NCBI GenBank assembly: GCA_910580005.1
Contig: CAJTXH010000059.1
Span: 1 to 16,338 of the forward strand
From: an uncultured Lachnospiraceae bacterium
Lineage (GTDB): Bacteria; Bacillota; Clostridia; Lachnospirales; Lachnospiraceae
Direction of reading: 5' to 3'
DNA length: 16,338 bases
The notes under the pieces are model-generated. The model searched no databases. It was not told the DNA's origin and worked only from the letters and a program-made list of their open reading frames with translations. Every line of letters starts with the position of its first letter. Position 1 is the stretch's first letter. Shown piece by piece: positions 1-7,934 of this stretch. Made by a program: the position numbers and the translations under genes.

Positions 1-33
1 GATATATAAAACTCTCTTTGTTATAATTAAAAA

Positions 34-60
34 TTGCATAAAATGCCTTTCTGGTATAAT
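34..60 (+). promoter_or_regulatory. Candidate extended -10 promoter near left edge
   Basis: A TGG followed by a perfect TATAAT lies at 52-60, with TTGCAT at 34-39 as a possible but closely spaced (15 bp) -35. An inverted repeat, CCTTTCT at about 47-53 and AGAAAGG downstream, brackets the -10. No convincing ORF follows before the palindromic repeat, so the site may make a short RNA or be a chance match in AT-rich DNA. Confidence 0.3.
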
Positions 61-266
61 TTCTTTACAAGAAAGGATTTTTAAAGGGACAGGAAGCTTA
101 TTTTCTCAAAAACCCAGTTTCTTTTTACGTGTAAAATCTTTCATATTTTTTATATCTGGTTATGAAATCCTCTTTATTAATTGTATTTTTTATTATTTCA
201 ATTACTTCTTTTATTATTTTTTTCATAATACATCTTACGAATGTATTATAACATATCCTTACACAC

Positions 267-422
267 GCCAGATGCCAGCAATATTCCGTAAAAGGGGTAC
301 TTTGGCATCGCCGGCGTTTAAATCCCGTATCCAATGCCACTTGTGGCATAGGGATTTTATGCGCCGTTGCGTATGCCACCGTAGCGAAAGCGTACCCCTG
401 TACGGAATATTCTGGCTCTGGC
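267..422. repeat. Long imperfect palindromic repeat, copy 1
   Basis: The 156-bp segment folds back on itself almost end to end. The outer arms contain GCCAG and AATATTCCGTA on the left, matched by TACGGAATATT and CTGGC on the right. Middle arms pair AGGGGTAC with GTACCCCT. The centre is ATGCCAC-TT-GTGGCAT at 334-348, flanked by AAATCCC and GGGATTT. It is visibly richer in G+C than its AT-rich surroundings. The core, about 313-372, is repeated at 16262-16327, so this is a dispersed family and not a single terminator. It could be a MITE-like or REP-like element, or a structured RNA. No transposase or clear target duplication was seen. Short ORFs across it on both strands look like by-products of the repeat. 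Confidence 0.8.
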
Positions 423-502
423 ACAGAAACCGTCCGTTTTTACACAAACACAAGATAACTGGAAGTTTTATAAAGCAGACGTGGAAACAGAATTTAAATT
501 TA

Positions 503-531
503 ATGACATCTAACCCTTTTTATGGTAAAAT
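503..531 (+). promoter_or_regulatory. Probable promoter of the sensor-kinase operon
   Basis: ATGACA at 503-508 is one mismatch from the -35 consensus. A 17-bp spacer leads to TAAAAT at 526-531, preceded by TGG to give an extended -10. Transcription would start near 538, leaving a leader of about 74 nt before the kinase start codon. This is the best sigma-A match in the 611-bp leading region and is correctly placed for the 612-5317 cluster. Confidence 0.55.
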
Positions 532-611
532 TTCTATATAAAACCATCATTAAGAGCAAAGTGCATAAAGTGTCCCTGTATAAGCATTAATGTACTTATA
601 AGGAGGGTGTT

Positions 612-2858
612 ATGAAGAAGCAAAACCAGGAGCACCATTTAGTTGAATATATTGTAGATTTATTAAATATACTTGAAACTGAAAATACAGATATTAGCAA
701 TATAGATGCTGAAAGCCTTACAGAACTTATAACAAAGCCAGGAGTTTCTTCTGTCCAGAGACCGCAAAATATACAGACAGCATATGAGGCTATAAAATTT
801 ATGGATGAGATGCCAGGCGGTTTCCTGATATACCATGCTTATGGCAAAGAGCAGATTATTTATGCAAACAAAGCATTGCTGCGTATTTTCCAGTGCAGTA
901 CACTCCAGGAATTCCGCAGGATTACTAATAATTCATTCCAGGGGATTGTTTATCCAGAAGACCTTGATGAAGTAGAGCAGAGTATCAAGGAACAAATTAG
1001 CGCAAGCCAGCATGACCTGGACTATGTAGAATACAGGATTATACGTAAAGATGGTTCGCTGCGCTGGATAGAAGATTATGGCCATTATATTTACAGTGAG
1101 TCTTCAGGCGGAATTTTTTATGTTTTTATTGGTGATGCAACAGACAAAAGGAAAAGGCAGCTTGCAGAAAAGGCAACTATTTTAGATGAAAGATTGCAGA
1201 ATGAGAAGAAACTCCAGAGCCTTATTGAAGAATATGACAAAGAAATAAAGCTTATCAACCAGGAGCACTTAAGACGTCTTGAAGTAATAGAAGGTCTTAG
1301 CATAAATTATGAATCGATACTTTATGCCGACCTGGATACAGATAATATACTGCCATACAGGCTTAGTGCCAGGAACAGCCTCCAGTTTGGAAATAAATTA
1401 CAGGCAAGGAGCTTTTTATGGTATACATCCACATATATAGATGAATGGGTGCATCCTGAAGACCGGAAAATGGTTTCGGAGAATACATCACCTGCATATA
1501 TACGTGAAAAATTATTAAACCATAAAACATTTTATATTAATTACCGTATTGTAGATGATAAAGAAGTGCAGTATTTGCAGCTCCGTATTGTAAATGTTGG
1601 CAGTAAAAGCCATATTTCCCAGATTGTAATGGGCTACCGCAGTGTAGACGAAGAACTGCAGCGTGAGATGGAACAGAAACAGATGTTAGAAAAGGCGTTA
1701 AATAATGCTGGCCTGGCAATTACAGCTAAAAATACTTTTTTGTCAAATATGTCACATGATATGAGAACTCCGCTTAATGCAATTTTTGGATATACAATGC
1801 TTGCCAGGAAATATACCAGCAACAGTGGGGTTGTGGAAGATTACCTTGAAAAAATTGAAAATTCAGGCAGGCAGCTTCTGGATTTAATTGATAAAGTGCT
1901 GGAAATATCGTGGACAGAAACTAATGATGTGCAGCTTGAAGAATCAGAATGTAATTTGTGTGATATTATACAGGATTTACATAATTCACTGTTTCCACAG
2001 GCACATAAAAAGAATATAAAATTTACAGTAAATTCTTCAAGGCTTACGCATTATAATGTCTTTAGTGACCCTGGCAAGCTTAAACAGCTTTTTATGCATC
2101 TTTCTAATAATGCCATTAAATATACAGAGGATGGCGGCAGGGTGGATATAAGCCTTGTTGAACTGGAAAGGCTTCCTAATGGCTATATAGTATGCCAGTT
2201 TACAGTAGAAGATACAGGCATAGGCATTGGAGAGGGGTTTTTAAAACATATTTTTGAGCCGTTTGAGCGTGAGAAAAATACAACGTTAAGCGGTGTACAT
2301 GGAACAGGGCTTGGACTGACAATAGTTAAAAATATTACGGATATGATGGGTGGACGGATAGAGGTGGAAAGCACTCCTGGCAAGGGCAGCAGGTTTACAG
2401 TTACTTTGCGCCTGCGTATACAGGAACAGCCGCTTTCTATTTCTAATGGCAATGAGGATATGCTTTCAAAACTTATGAACCATAAAATCCTTCTTGTTGA
2501 AGACAATGAGATTAACCTTGAAATTGAAACAGAAATCCTCCAGGGGCTTGGTTTTATAATTGAAACTGCTGTAAATGGAAACATTGCTGTTGAGAAAATA
2601 AGAAAATCTGCACCAGGGGAATTTGCACTTGTGCTTATGGACATACAGATGCCGGTTATGGATGGTTTGCAGGCAACCCAGTTAATTAGGAATATAGAAA
2701 ACCCTGTACTGGCAAAGATACCAATTATTGCACTGTCTGCAAATGCTTTTGAAAGTGACAGGAAGATGTCTATAGAAAGCGGCATGAATGCACATCTTAC
2801 AAAGCCTATAGATGTTCCGCTTTTACTTGAAACTTTAGTTAAAACATTAAAAAAATGA
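612..2858 (+). CDS. PAS-domain hybrid sensor histidine kinase with receiver domain
   Basis: This 748-residue protein senses a signal and passes phosphate through an internal relay. Residues about 65-180 form a PAS domain ending in the usual IxRKDGS...D-x-T segment. A coiled coil spans about 180-225, and a second PAS-like region, containing WVHPEDR, spans about 230-345. The kinase core has the H-box SNMSHDMRTPLNA with His382, the N-box around Asn500, G1 DTGIGIG at 534-540 and G2 GTGLGL at 564-569. The C-terminal receiver, about 624-748, has the acidic pair E630/D631, phospho-acceptor Asp677 in MDIQMPVMDG, and Lys731 in LTKP. No membrane segment is visible, so it is probably cytoplasmic. The start is fixed by AGGAGG at 601-606, 5 bp upstream. 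It leads a tight cluster with the chemoreceptor 4 bp downstream. The input ligand and output partner cannot be read from the sequence. No DNA-binding output domain is present. Confidence 0.93.
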   Translation: MKKQNQEHHLVEYIVDLLNILETENTDISNIDAESLTELITKPGVSSVQRPQNIQTAYEAIKFMDEMPGGFLIYHAYGKEQIIYANKALLRIFQCSTLQEFRRITNNSFQGIVYPEDLDEVEQSIKEQISASQHDLDYVEYRIIRKDGSLRWIEDYGHYIYSESSGGIFYVFIGDATDKRKRQLAEKATILDERLQNEKKLQSLIEEYDKEIKLINQEHLRRLEVIEGLSINYESILYADLDTDNILPYRLSARNSLQFGNKLQARSFLWYTSTYIDEWVHPEDRKMVSENTSPAYIREKLLNHKTFYINYRIVDDKEVQYLQLRIVNVGSKSHISQIVMGYRSVDEELQREMEQKQMLEKALNNAGLAITAKNTFLSNMSHDMRTPLNAIFGYTMLARKYTSNSGVVEDYLEKIENSGRQLLDLIDKVLEISWTETNDVQLEESECNLCDIIQDLHNSLFPQAHKKNIKFTVNSSRLTHYNVFSDPGKLKQLFMHLSNNAIKYTEDGGRVDISLVELERLPNGYIVCQFTVEDTGIGIGEGFLKHIFEPFEREKNTTLSGVHGTGLGLTIVKNITDMMGGRIEVESTPGKGSRFTVTLRLRIQEQPLSISNGNEDMLSKLMNHKILLVEDNEINLEIETEILQGLGFIIETAVNGNIAVEKIRKSAPGEFALVLMDIQMPVMDGLQATQLIRNIENPVLAKIPIIALSANAFESDRKMSIESGMNAHLTKPIDVPLLLETLVKTLKK

Positions 2859-2862
2859 GGTA

Positions 2863-4857
2863 ATGCGTATTATGGGAAGACAGAAAAATAAAAAAACAAA
2901 TATCAGGACAAAACGCAGCATACGTTTTAAAATTATGGTTTTGACAACAATGATTGTATTAGGTGTTATGCTTGTGTGCACTGCAATAATGCGTTATTCT
3001 ATGCGCAATCTTACAGAAACAATATTAATTGATGTGCTCCAGCCTGCTGCCAGGCAGTCAGCTAAGGCGGTAGAGGCTGATATACACCTTATGGCAGACA
3101 GAATTATGGATATTGCATCAGACAGGAGACTTGCAAGGGCAGATGCTGCTCCTGCGCATATGAACATGGTGCTGGAGGATGCTGCTAATAACTATGAATT
3201 TTATGGCATAGGAGTTTATGGGACAGATGGAAGTGAAATGGCAGTAACAGGAGAAGTGTTCCAGGATTTTTCTGGTACAGAGCTGTTTTCAATTTTAAAA
3301 GAGACAGATAATATAGCTGTTACTGACCCTGTTATCAGAGGGGATTATATTGGAATACCAGTAGGAATGCCGGTAAAAGCCGGTGATGAAACTGTTTCAT
3401 ACCTGGCAGGGATTTATAAATATGATATATTAAGTGATGTACTGGGTTCGATACATATAGGCAATACAGGAATGGCAATTATTATTAATGAAGAGGGTAA
3501 GGTAACGGGGCATCCTTCTGCGGATGTAGTACGCCAGGAACTTAATATATATGAACTTGACCAGGAGGAAAGCGCACATAAAATATATGATAAGATGATT
3601 GCAAGAGAAACAGGTACAGCAGAAGGGGTGGTTAATGGACAGGATGCCTATGTAAGTTACTGCCCAGTAAGAGGCACCCGCTGGTCATTTGCAGTACAAG
3701 TTCCAAAGAAAGATTATATGCATCCTGTTAATGTTGCATTGTATAATAATATGGCAGGAACGGCAGGTGTATTAGTCCTTGCCCTGGCTGCTATCTGGTT
3801 AGTGACTACTGTAATTTCAAGACAGCTTAAAAAGACAATTACAAGAATGAACTGGTTATCAGAAGGCGATTTAAAATCTGATATTGAAGTTAAAAAATCG
3901 GGCGATGAAGTAGAGATACTTTCCTTTTCATTAAAAACAACTGTAGAACACATTAATGGGTATATTACAGAAATACAACGGGTACTGGAAAATATTTCAA
4001 CAGGCAACCTGAATATTTCGGCAGATGGAGATTATAAAGGTGATTTTATAGTTATAGGGGACTCACTTACAAAAATAATTATTTCATTGAATGGTATAAT
4101 GAAACAGATTAATAATACATCACACCAGCTTGCAGACACAGCGCATAATATGGAAATACAGTCAAAGGAACTCCACCAGTCGGCTTATACACAGACCAGT
4201 GCAATGGAAAGCCTTGCTTCAGAGGTAGGCATTATTAAGGATAATTTAAGTGAAGTAACAGAAAATACTAAATGTACACACCAGAGGGCTTTTGAAATTG
4301 CAGAACAGATATCAGACAGCAACAAGAAGATGGATGAACTTAAAGAAGCTATTAGCGCAATAGAGAAGAATGCTTATGATGTTAATAAAATATCCCTGCT
4401 TGTCGAAGATATTGCCAGGCAGACAAAAATACTGGCATTAAATGCAACAGTAGAGGCGGCAAGGGCTGGTGAGGCTGGTTCAGGCTTTGCAGTAGTGGCA
4501 CAGGAAGTAAGGAAACTGGCAGAAGAGAGTGAGGAAGCAGCAAAAAACACTACAATGCTTATTTCACAGTCAGGAGTGCTTATAACAAGAGGCGTAGAAC
4601 TTACAAAGGAAGCAGCAAAATCGCTTGAATTAATCAGCAGCAGTTCAGATGAGGTGACAAATATTGCAGGGCGTTTGTCAGAAGCAGTGGATATACAGGA
4701 GTCATCATTACATGAAATTACAGGAAAGATAGATGAGATTTCTACTATTACAGAGAAGAACCTGCATTCTGCAGGGAATGCAGAAAGTGCAAGTGCAGGA
4801 TTGAAAATGGAATCAGAAAAATTAAAAGAGCTTTTAAACCAGTTCCAGTTCCATTAA
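2863..4857 (+). CDS. Methyl-accepting chemotaxis protein (dCache type)
   Basis: This is a 664-residue transmembrane chemoreceptor that would control CheA/CheW. TM1 is at about 22-44 and TM2 at about 297-318. They bracket an extracellular region of about 250 residues typical of double-Cache sensors, with GxxIGIPVGMPV and a GMAIIINEEGKVTGHP segment. A HAMP domain follows at about 318-370, then a second HAMP-like stretch at 371-425. The long antiparallel coiled-coil signalling domain occupies about 430-660. Its tip contains DIARQTKILALNATVEAARA and GFAVVAQEVRKLAEES; Lys522 replaces the commoner Asn of QTN. There is no C-terminal methylase-binding pentapeptide. It follows the kinase by 4 bp. The start is uncertain: GAGG at 2857-2860 is very close to the ATG at 2863, while the ATG at 2872 (three residues later) has a wider gap that may be the better choice. 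The ligand is unknown. Confidence 0.93.
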   Translation: MRIMGRQKNKKTNIRTKRSIRFKIMVLTTMIVLGVMLVCTAIMRYSMRNLTETILIDVLQPAARQSAKAVEADIHLMADRIMDIASDRRLARADAAPAHMNMVLEDAANNYEFYGIGVYGTDGSEMAVTGEVFQDFSGTELFSILKETDNIAVTDPVIRGDYIGIPVGMPVKAGDETVSYLAGIYKYDILSDVLGSIHIGNTGMAIIINEEGKVTGHPSADVVRQELNIYELDQEESAHKIYDKMIARETGTAEGVVNGQDAYVSYCPVRGTRWSFAVQVPKKDYMHPVNVALYNNMAGTAGVLVLALAAIWLVTTVISRQLKKTITRMNWLSEGDLKSDIEVKKSGDEVEILSFSLKTTVEHINGYITEIQRVLENISTGNLNISADGDYKGDFIVIGDSLTKIIISLNGIMKQINNTSHQLADTAHNMEIQSKELHQSAYTQTSAMESLASEVGIIKDNLSEVTENTKCTHQRAFEIAEQISDSNKKMDELKEAISAIEKNAYDVNKISLLVEDIARQTKILALNATVEAARAGEAGSGFAVVAQEVRKLAEESEEAAKNTTMLISQSGVLITRGVELTKEAAKSLELISSSSDEVTNIAGRLSEAVDIQESSLHEITGKIDEISTITEKNLHSAGNAESASAGLKMESEKLKELLNQFQFH

Positions 4858-4873
4858 AAGGGGGATTTTAAAT

Positions 4874-5317
4874 ATGGGCAGATTAAAGATTGCTACTTTG
4901 CTTGTAATAGCAGCTTTAGCAGCAGGAGGATGTGCAGACAGCCAGGAAAAGGATATTTTACAGGATGGCACATATACAGCACAGATGGATGAATATTCAC
5001 ATGGCTGGAAGGAGTATGTTACAATTATTGTAAAAAATGGAGAGGTAGTTTCTACAGAGTATAATGCAGAAAATGCCAGTGGCTTTATTAAAAGCTGGGA
5101 TAATGCGTATATGAATAATATGAAAGCTGCCACTGGCACATACCCTAATGAATATACACGTTATTATGCGGCACAGCTTACAGGACAGAAAGAGACGCCA
5201 GATATAGATTTATTAAGTGGTGCAACAAATTCAGGCGGTAATTTCCAGAAGCTTTCAAAAGCAGTTGTAGAACAGGCTATAAAAGGGGATTCATCAATAG
5301 TGGCAGTTAGGCAATAA
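4874..5317 (+). CDS. FMN-binding-domain lipoprotein
   Basis: This is a 147-residue exported lipoprotein. The N-terminus is a short hydrophobic signal peptide ending AALAAGGC, with Cys20 as the probable lipidated residue. The mature part from DGTYTA at about 31 to the C-terminus resembles the FMN_bind family, which includes RnfG, NqrC and extracellular electron-transfer lipoproteins. Residues 112-120, DLLSGATNS, match the ApbE flavinylation motif (D-x-x-S/T-G-A-T-x-T/S). The acceptor position is Ser120 here, where NqrC/RnfG have Thr. By homology it would carry covalent FMN on the outer face of the membrane. AAGGGGG at 4858-4864 is a strong ribosome site. It lies 16 bp after the chemoreceptor and probably shares its transcript. 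No ApbE, Rnf or other electron-transfer gene is visible in the window, so a redox-sensing or electron-shuttling role is inference. Confidence 0.8.
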   Translation: MGRLKIATLLVIAALAAGGCADSQEKDILQDGTYTAQMDEYSHGWKEYVTIIVKNGEVVSTEYNAENASGFIKSWDNAYMNNMKAATGTYPNEYTRYYAAQLTGQKETPDIDLLSGATNSGGNFQKLSKAVVEQAIKGDSSIVAVRQ

Positions 5318-5338
5318 TTATAATATTATTGATTTTGC
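5312..5338 (+). terminator. Weak AT-rich hairpin at end of the signalling cluster
   Basis: A 7-bp stem (CAATAAT...ATTATTG, 5312-5331) includes the stop codon of the lipoprotein gene and is followed by ATTTTG. The stem contains only A-T pairs apart from one C-G, so it would terminate poorly. It overlaps the proposed glgP -35. Confidence 0.3.
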
Positions 5339-5357
5339 CAGATAAATGTCATACAAT
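5329..5357 (+). promoter_or_regulatory. Probable glgP promoter
   Basis: TTGATT at 5329-5334 and TACAAT at 5352-5357 are separated by 17 bp, a good sigma-A arrangement. It lies 65 bp upstream of the glgP start, in the gap between the signalling cluster and glgP. This suggests that glgP starts its own transcript. Confidence 0.45.
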
Positions 5358-5421
5358 AATAATGGATGGTAAAAAAGGAATTATTATCCAGACAAGCTAT
5401 TATAACTAATGGAGGTTTATT

Positions 5422-7665
5422 ATGTACGAGAATGAAATTGAAAACATTGCGTCAAAAGGAAGCAATGAAGAAATTTATTATGCCCTTCTGGAGTTTACAA
5501 AGGATATTATGAAGAAGCGTGGCAGGATTGAAGGAAAGAAAAAGCTGTATTATATTTCAGCAGAGTTCCTTATTGGCAAGCTTCTTTCAAATAACCTTAT
5601 AAACTTAGGCATATATGATGATGTTGCTGCTGCTTTAAAACGCCACGGCAAGAGTATGGCAGAGATAGAAGAAGCAGAGCCGGAACCATCGCTGGGGAAT
5701 GGCGGTCTTGGGCGTCTTGCAGCATGTTTCCTTGATTCTATTGCTACTCTTGGGCTTGCAGGCGACGGGATAGGCCTTAATTACCATCTGGGGCTTTTTA
5801 AACAGGAGTTTGAAAATAATCTCCAGAAAGAAGTAAAGAACCCTTGGATTAAAAGGCAGAGCTGGCTTAGAAAGACAGACAAAAGCTATACTGTGATTTT
5901 TGGGGATTTGCGTGTGCAGTCTGTTATGTATGAAATTGATGTTACTGGGTATGATAATAAATGCAATACACTTAAGCTTTTTGATATTGAATCAGTAGAT
6001 GAAAATATAGTGCAGGATGGAAGCATATATTTCGATAAAAATGATATAAGGAAAAACCTTACATTATTCCTTTATCCTGATGACAGTGATTATAATGGCC
6101 AGCTTTTACGTATTTACCAGCAGTATTTTATGACCAGCAATGCAGCACAGCTTATTATTGATGAAGCCTTGGAAAAGGGAAGCAGCCTTTATGACCTGCC
6201 AGACTATGCGGTTGTGCAGATTAATGATACACATCCTACAATGGTTATTCCTGAACTTATAAGGCTTCTGCTTAAAAGAGGGATTGGAATGGATGATGCT
6301 ATTAATATAGTATCAAGGATGTGTGCATATACAAACCATACAATTCTTTCAGAAGCACTTGAAAAATGGCCAATATGGTTCTTGGAGAAAGTTGTGCCAC
6401 ATCTTATGCCTGTTATTAAAATGCTGGATGTAAAGGTTAAAGAGAAATACAGCAACCCTGCACTTGCAATTATTGATAAAGAAAACAGGGTGCATATGGC
6501 ACATATTGATATACACTATGGCTTCAGTGTCAATGGTGTTGCTGCACTTCATACAGATATACTGAAAAACAGCGAACTTAAGCCGTTTTATGATATTTAC
6601 CCAAATAAATTTAATAATAAAACTAACGGCATAACATTCAGGAGATGGCTTTTGCATTGTAACCATGAGCTTTCAGATTTTATTACATCAAAGATTGGTG
6701 ATGGTTATAAGAAAAATGCAGATGAACTTGGGAAGTTAATGCAGTTTGCAGGCAACAAGGATGTGCTGGAACATTTGTTAGATATTAAAACAGCTAAAAA
6801 GAAAGAGTTTAAAGAATACCTTCTTGAGAAAGAGGGCATAGAAATAGATGAAAATTCAATTTTTGATGTACAGGTTAAGCGCCTGCATGAATATAAACGC
6901 CAGCAGATGAATGCACTTTATATTATTTACAAATACATGGAAATAAAAGCTGGCAAAAAGCCTGAAAGGCCTGTTACAATGATTTTTGGGGCAAAAGCAG
7001 CACCTGCTTATACAATAGCAAAGGATATTATACACCTTATACTGTGCCTGTCAGAAGTTATTAAAAATGACCCTGATGTAAGCCCGTACCTTAATGTTGT
7101 AATGCTTGAAAACTACAATGTTACTTATGCAGAAAAAGTCATTCCTGCTGCTGATATTTCAGAGCAGATTTCCCTTGCGTCAAAGGAAGCAAGCGGAACA
7201 AGTAATATGAAGTTTATGCTAAATGGCGCTGTAACACTTGGTACTGATGATGGCGCAAATGTGGAAATACATGAGTTTACAGGAGACGGTAATATCTATA
7301 TATTTGGTGAATCAAGCAGCCAGGTTATAGAGCACTATAAAAACAGTGATTATTCACCTGAAAAACTGTATGATGGTGATGCAGAAATATCAAAGCTTGT
7401 TGATTTTATTATAAGTAAAGAACTTTTTGCTGTGGGCAATAAAAAGAGCCTTATCAGGCTTTATATGGAAATTGTGACTAAAGACTGGTTTATGGCACTG
7501 CTTGACCTTAAAGACTATATAAAAGTTAAAGAACAGATGCTTGCAGACTATGAGGACAGGGAGAAATGGGCTGGCAAGATGCTTGTTAATATAGCAAAGG
7601 CTGGTTTCTTCTCATCAGACAGGACAATAGCACAGTACAATGAAGATATATGGAAGTTAAAATAA
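5422..7665 (+). CDS. glgP: Glycogen/alpha-glucan phosphorylase
   Basis: This cytoplasmic enzyme cleaves alpha-1,4-glucan with phosphate to release glucose 1-phosphate. Visible family landmarks are YYISAEFLIGKLL at 43-55, SLGNGGLGRLAACFLDS at 90-106, QINDTHPTM at 266-274, NHTILSEALEKWP at 305-317, RLHEYKRQ at 487-494 and EASGTSNMKFMLNG at 589-602. Lys597 is the residue expected to bind pyridoxal phosphate. The following GTDDGANVEI is also typical. At 747 residues it is shorter than the 790-815 usual for the E. coli and Bacillus enzymes. The shortening is at the N-terminus and between about residues 185 and 225. All the catalytic blocks remain, so I take it to be active. GGAGG at 5411-5415 fixes the start. 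A 59-codon ORF overlaps its last 16 bases. No glgB, glgC or glgA lies nearby. Confidence 0.95.
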   Translation: MYENEIENIASKGSNEEIYYALLEFTKDIMKKRGRIEGKKKLYYISAEFLIGKLLSNNLINLGIYDDVAAALKRHGKSMAEIEEAEPEPSLGNGGLGRLAACFLDSIATLGLAGDGIGLNYHLGLFKQEFENNLQKEVKNPWIKRQSWLRKTDKSYTVIFGDLRVQSVMYEIDVTGYDNKCNTLKLFDIESVDENIVQDGSIYFDKNDIRKNLTLFLYPDDSDYNGQLLRIYQQYFMTSNAAQLIIDEALEKGSSLYDLPDYAVVQINDTHPTMVIPELIRLLLKRGIGMDDAINIVSRMCAYTNHTILSEALEKWPIWFLEKVVPHLMPVIKMLDVKVKEKYSNPALAIIDKENRVHMAHIDIHYGFSVNGVAALHTDILKNSELKPFYDIYPNKFNNKTNGITFRRWLLHCNHELSDFITSKIGDGYKKNADELGKLMQFAGNKDVLEHLLDIKTAKKKEFKEYLLEKEGIEIDENSIFDVQVKRLHEYKRQQMNALYIIYKYMEIKAGKKPERPVTMIFGAKAAPAYTIAKDIIHLILCLSEVIKNDPDVSPYLNVVMLENYNVTYAEKVIPAADISEQISLASKEASGTSNMKFMLNGAVTLGTDDGANVEIHEFTGDGNIYIFGESSSQVIEHYKNSDYSPEKLYDGDAEISKLVDFIISKELFAVGNKKSLIRLYMEIVTKDWFMALLDLKDYIKVKEQMLADYEDREKWAGKMLVNIAKAGFFSSDRTIAQYNEDIWKLK

Positions 7666-7829
7666 TTATTACACTGCCAGTAATTATAATTGTGGCACTT
7701 GTTGCTATAGCAGGATATATTATTGTGTCCAGGGTGGCAGGAAGGAAATGGGGTTATACTGAGGAAAGGGAGAAAGAGCTTGAAAATATCCCGGAAGATG
7801 CGTTATTAAAAAAACGCATGAAACATTAA
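7650..7829 (+). CDS. Small single-pass membrane protein overlapping glgP
   Basis: This 59-residue ORF starts at an ATG inside the last codons of glgP, in another frame, with a 16-bp overlap. It opens with MEVK and a strongly hydrophobic stretch at about residues 5-27, rich in Ile, Val and Ala. A basic VAGRKWGY segment and a charged tail (TEEREKELENIPED, then KKRMKH) follow, which predicts a single-pass protein with its C-terminus in the cytoplasm. There is no good ribosome site, so translation would depend on coupling to glgP. I recognise no family. It could be a chance ORF, but the clean hydrophobic-then-charged pattern and the position directly before a hairpin favour a real gene. Confidence 0.6.
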   Translation: MEVKIIITLPVIIIVALVAIAGYIIVSRVAGRKWGYTEEREKELENIPEDALLKKRMKH

Positions 7830-7833
7830 TATA

Positions 7834-7866
7834 AGGACACTGCTTAAATAAAAAAGCTTGTGTCCT
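7834..7866 (+). terminator. Hairpin after the glgP transcript
   Basis: AGGACAC (7834-7840) pairs with GTGTCCT (7860-7866). The stem is extended inward by GCTT/AAGC with a small bulge. It starts 5 bp after the small membrane-protein stop codon. No good T-run follows (CTATATAAAA), so it may be a weak terminator or an mRNA 3'-stabilising stem. Confidence 0.4.
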
Positions 7867-7897
7867 CTATATAAAAAGACTGGTTTACATAATGTTA

Positions 7898-7919
7898 TGC
7901 AGGTATTTTAAAACCTGCA
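7898..7919 (+). promoter_or_regulatory. Hairpin directly upstream of the phosphofructokinase ribosome site
   Basis: TGCAGGT (7898-7904) and ACCTGCA (7913-7919) form a perfect 7-bp stem with an AT-only 8-nt loop. It ends 3 bp before the purine-rich ribosome site (AGGCGGGG, about 7923-7930). It could tune translation or mRNA stability. No T-run follows, so it is not an obvious terminator. I found no convincing promoter in the 7867-7934 gap. Confidence 0.35.
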
Positions 7920-7934
7920 GAAAGGCGGGGATTT

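Noticed and set aside
125..453. Minus-strand short ORFs over the left palindrome (64 and 99 residues)
   Set aside because: They lie across the repeat, overlap each other, and their composition follows the palindrome. The Lys/Ile-rich end of the longer one is low-complexity AT-rich DNA with no ribosome site.
272..541. Plus-strand 89-residue ORF through the left palindrome
   Set aside because: It begins inside the repeat and runs through the proposed kinase promoter. No ribosome site or recognisable domain.
2183..2785. Minus-strand 200-residue ORF inside the kinase gene
   Set aside because: It is antisense to the conserved ATPase and receiver domains. Its Ser/Ile-rich composition is typical of a shadow frame.
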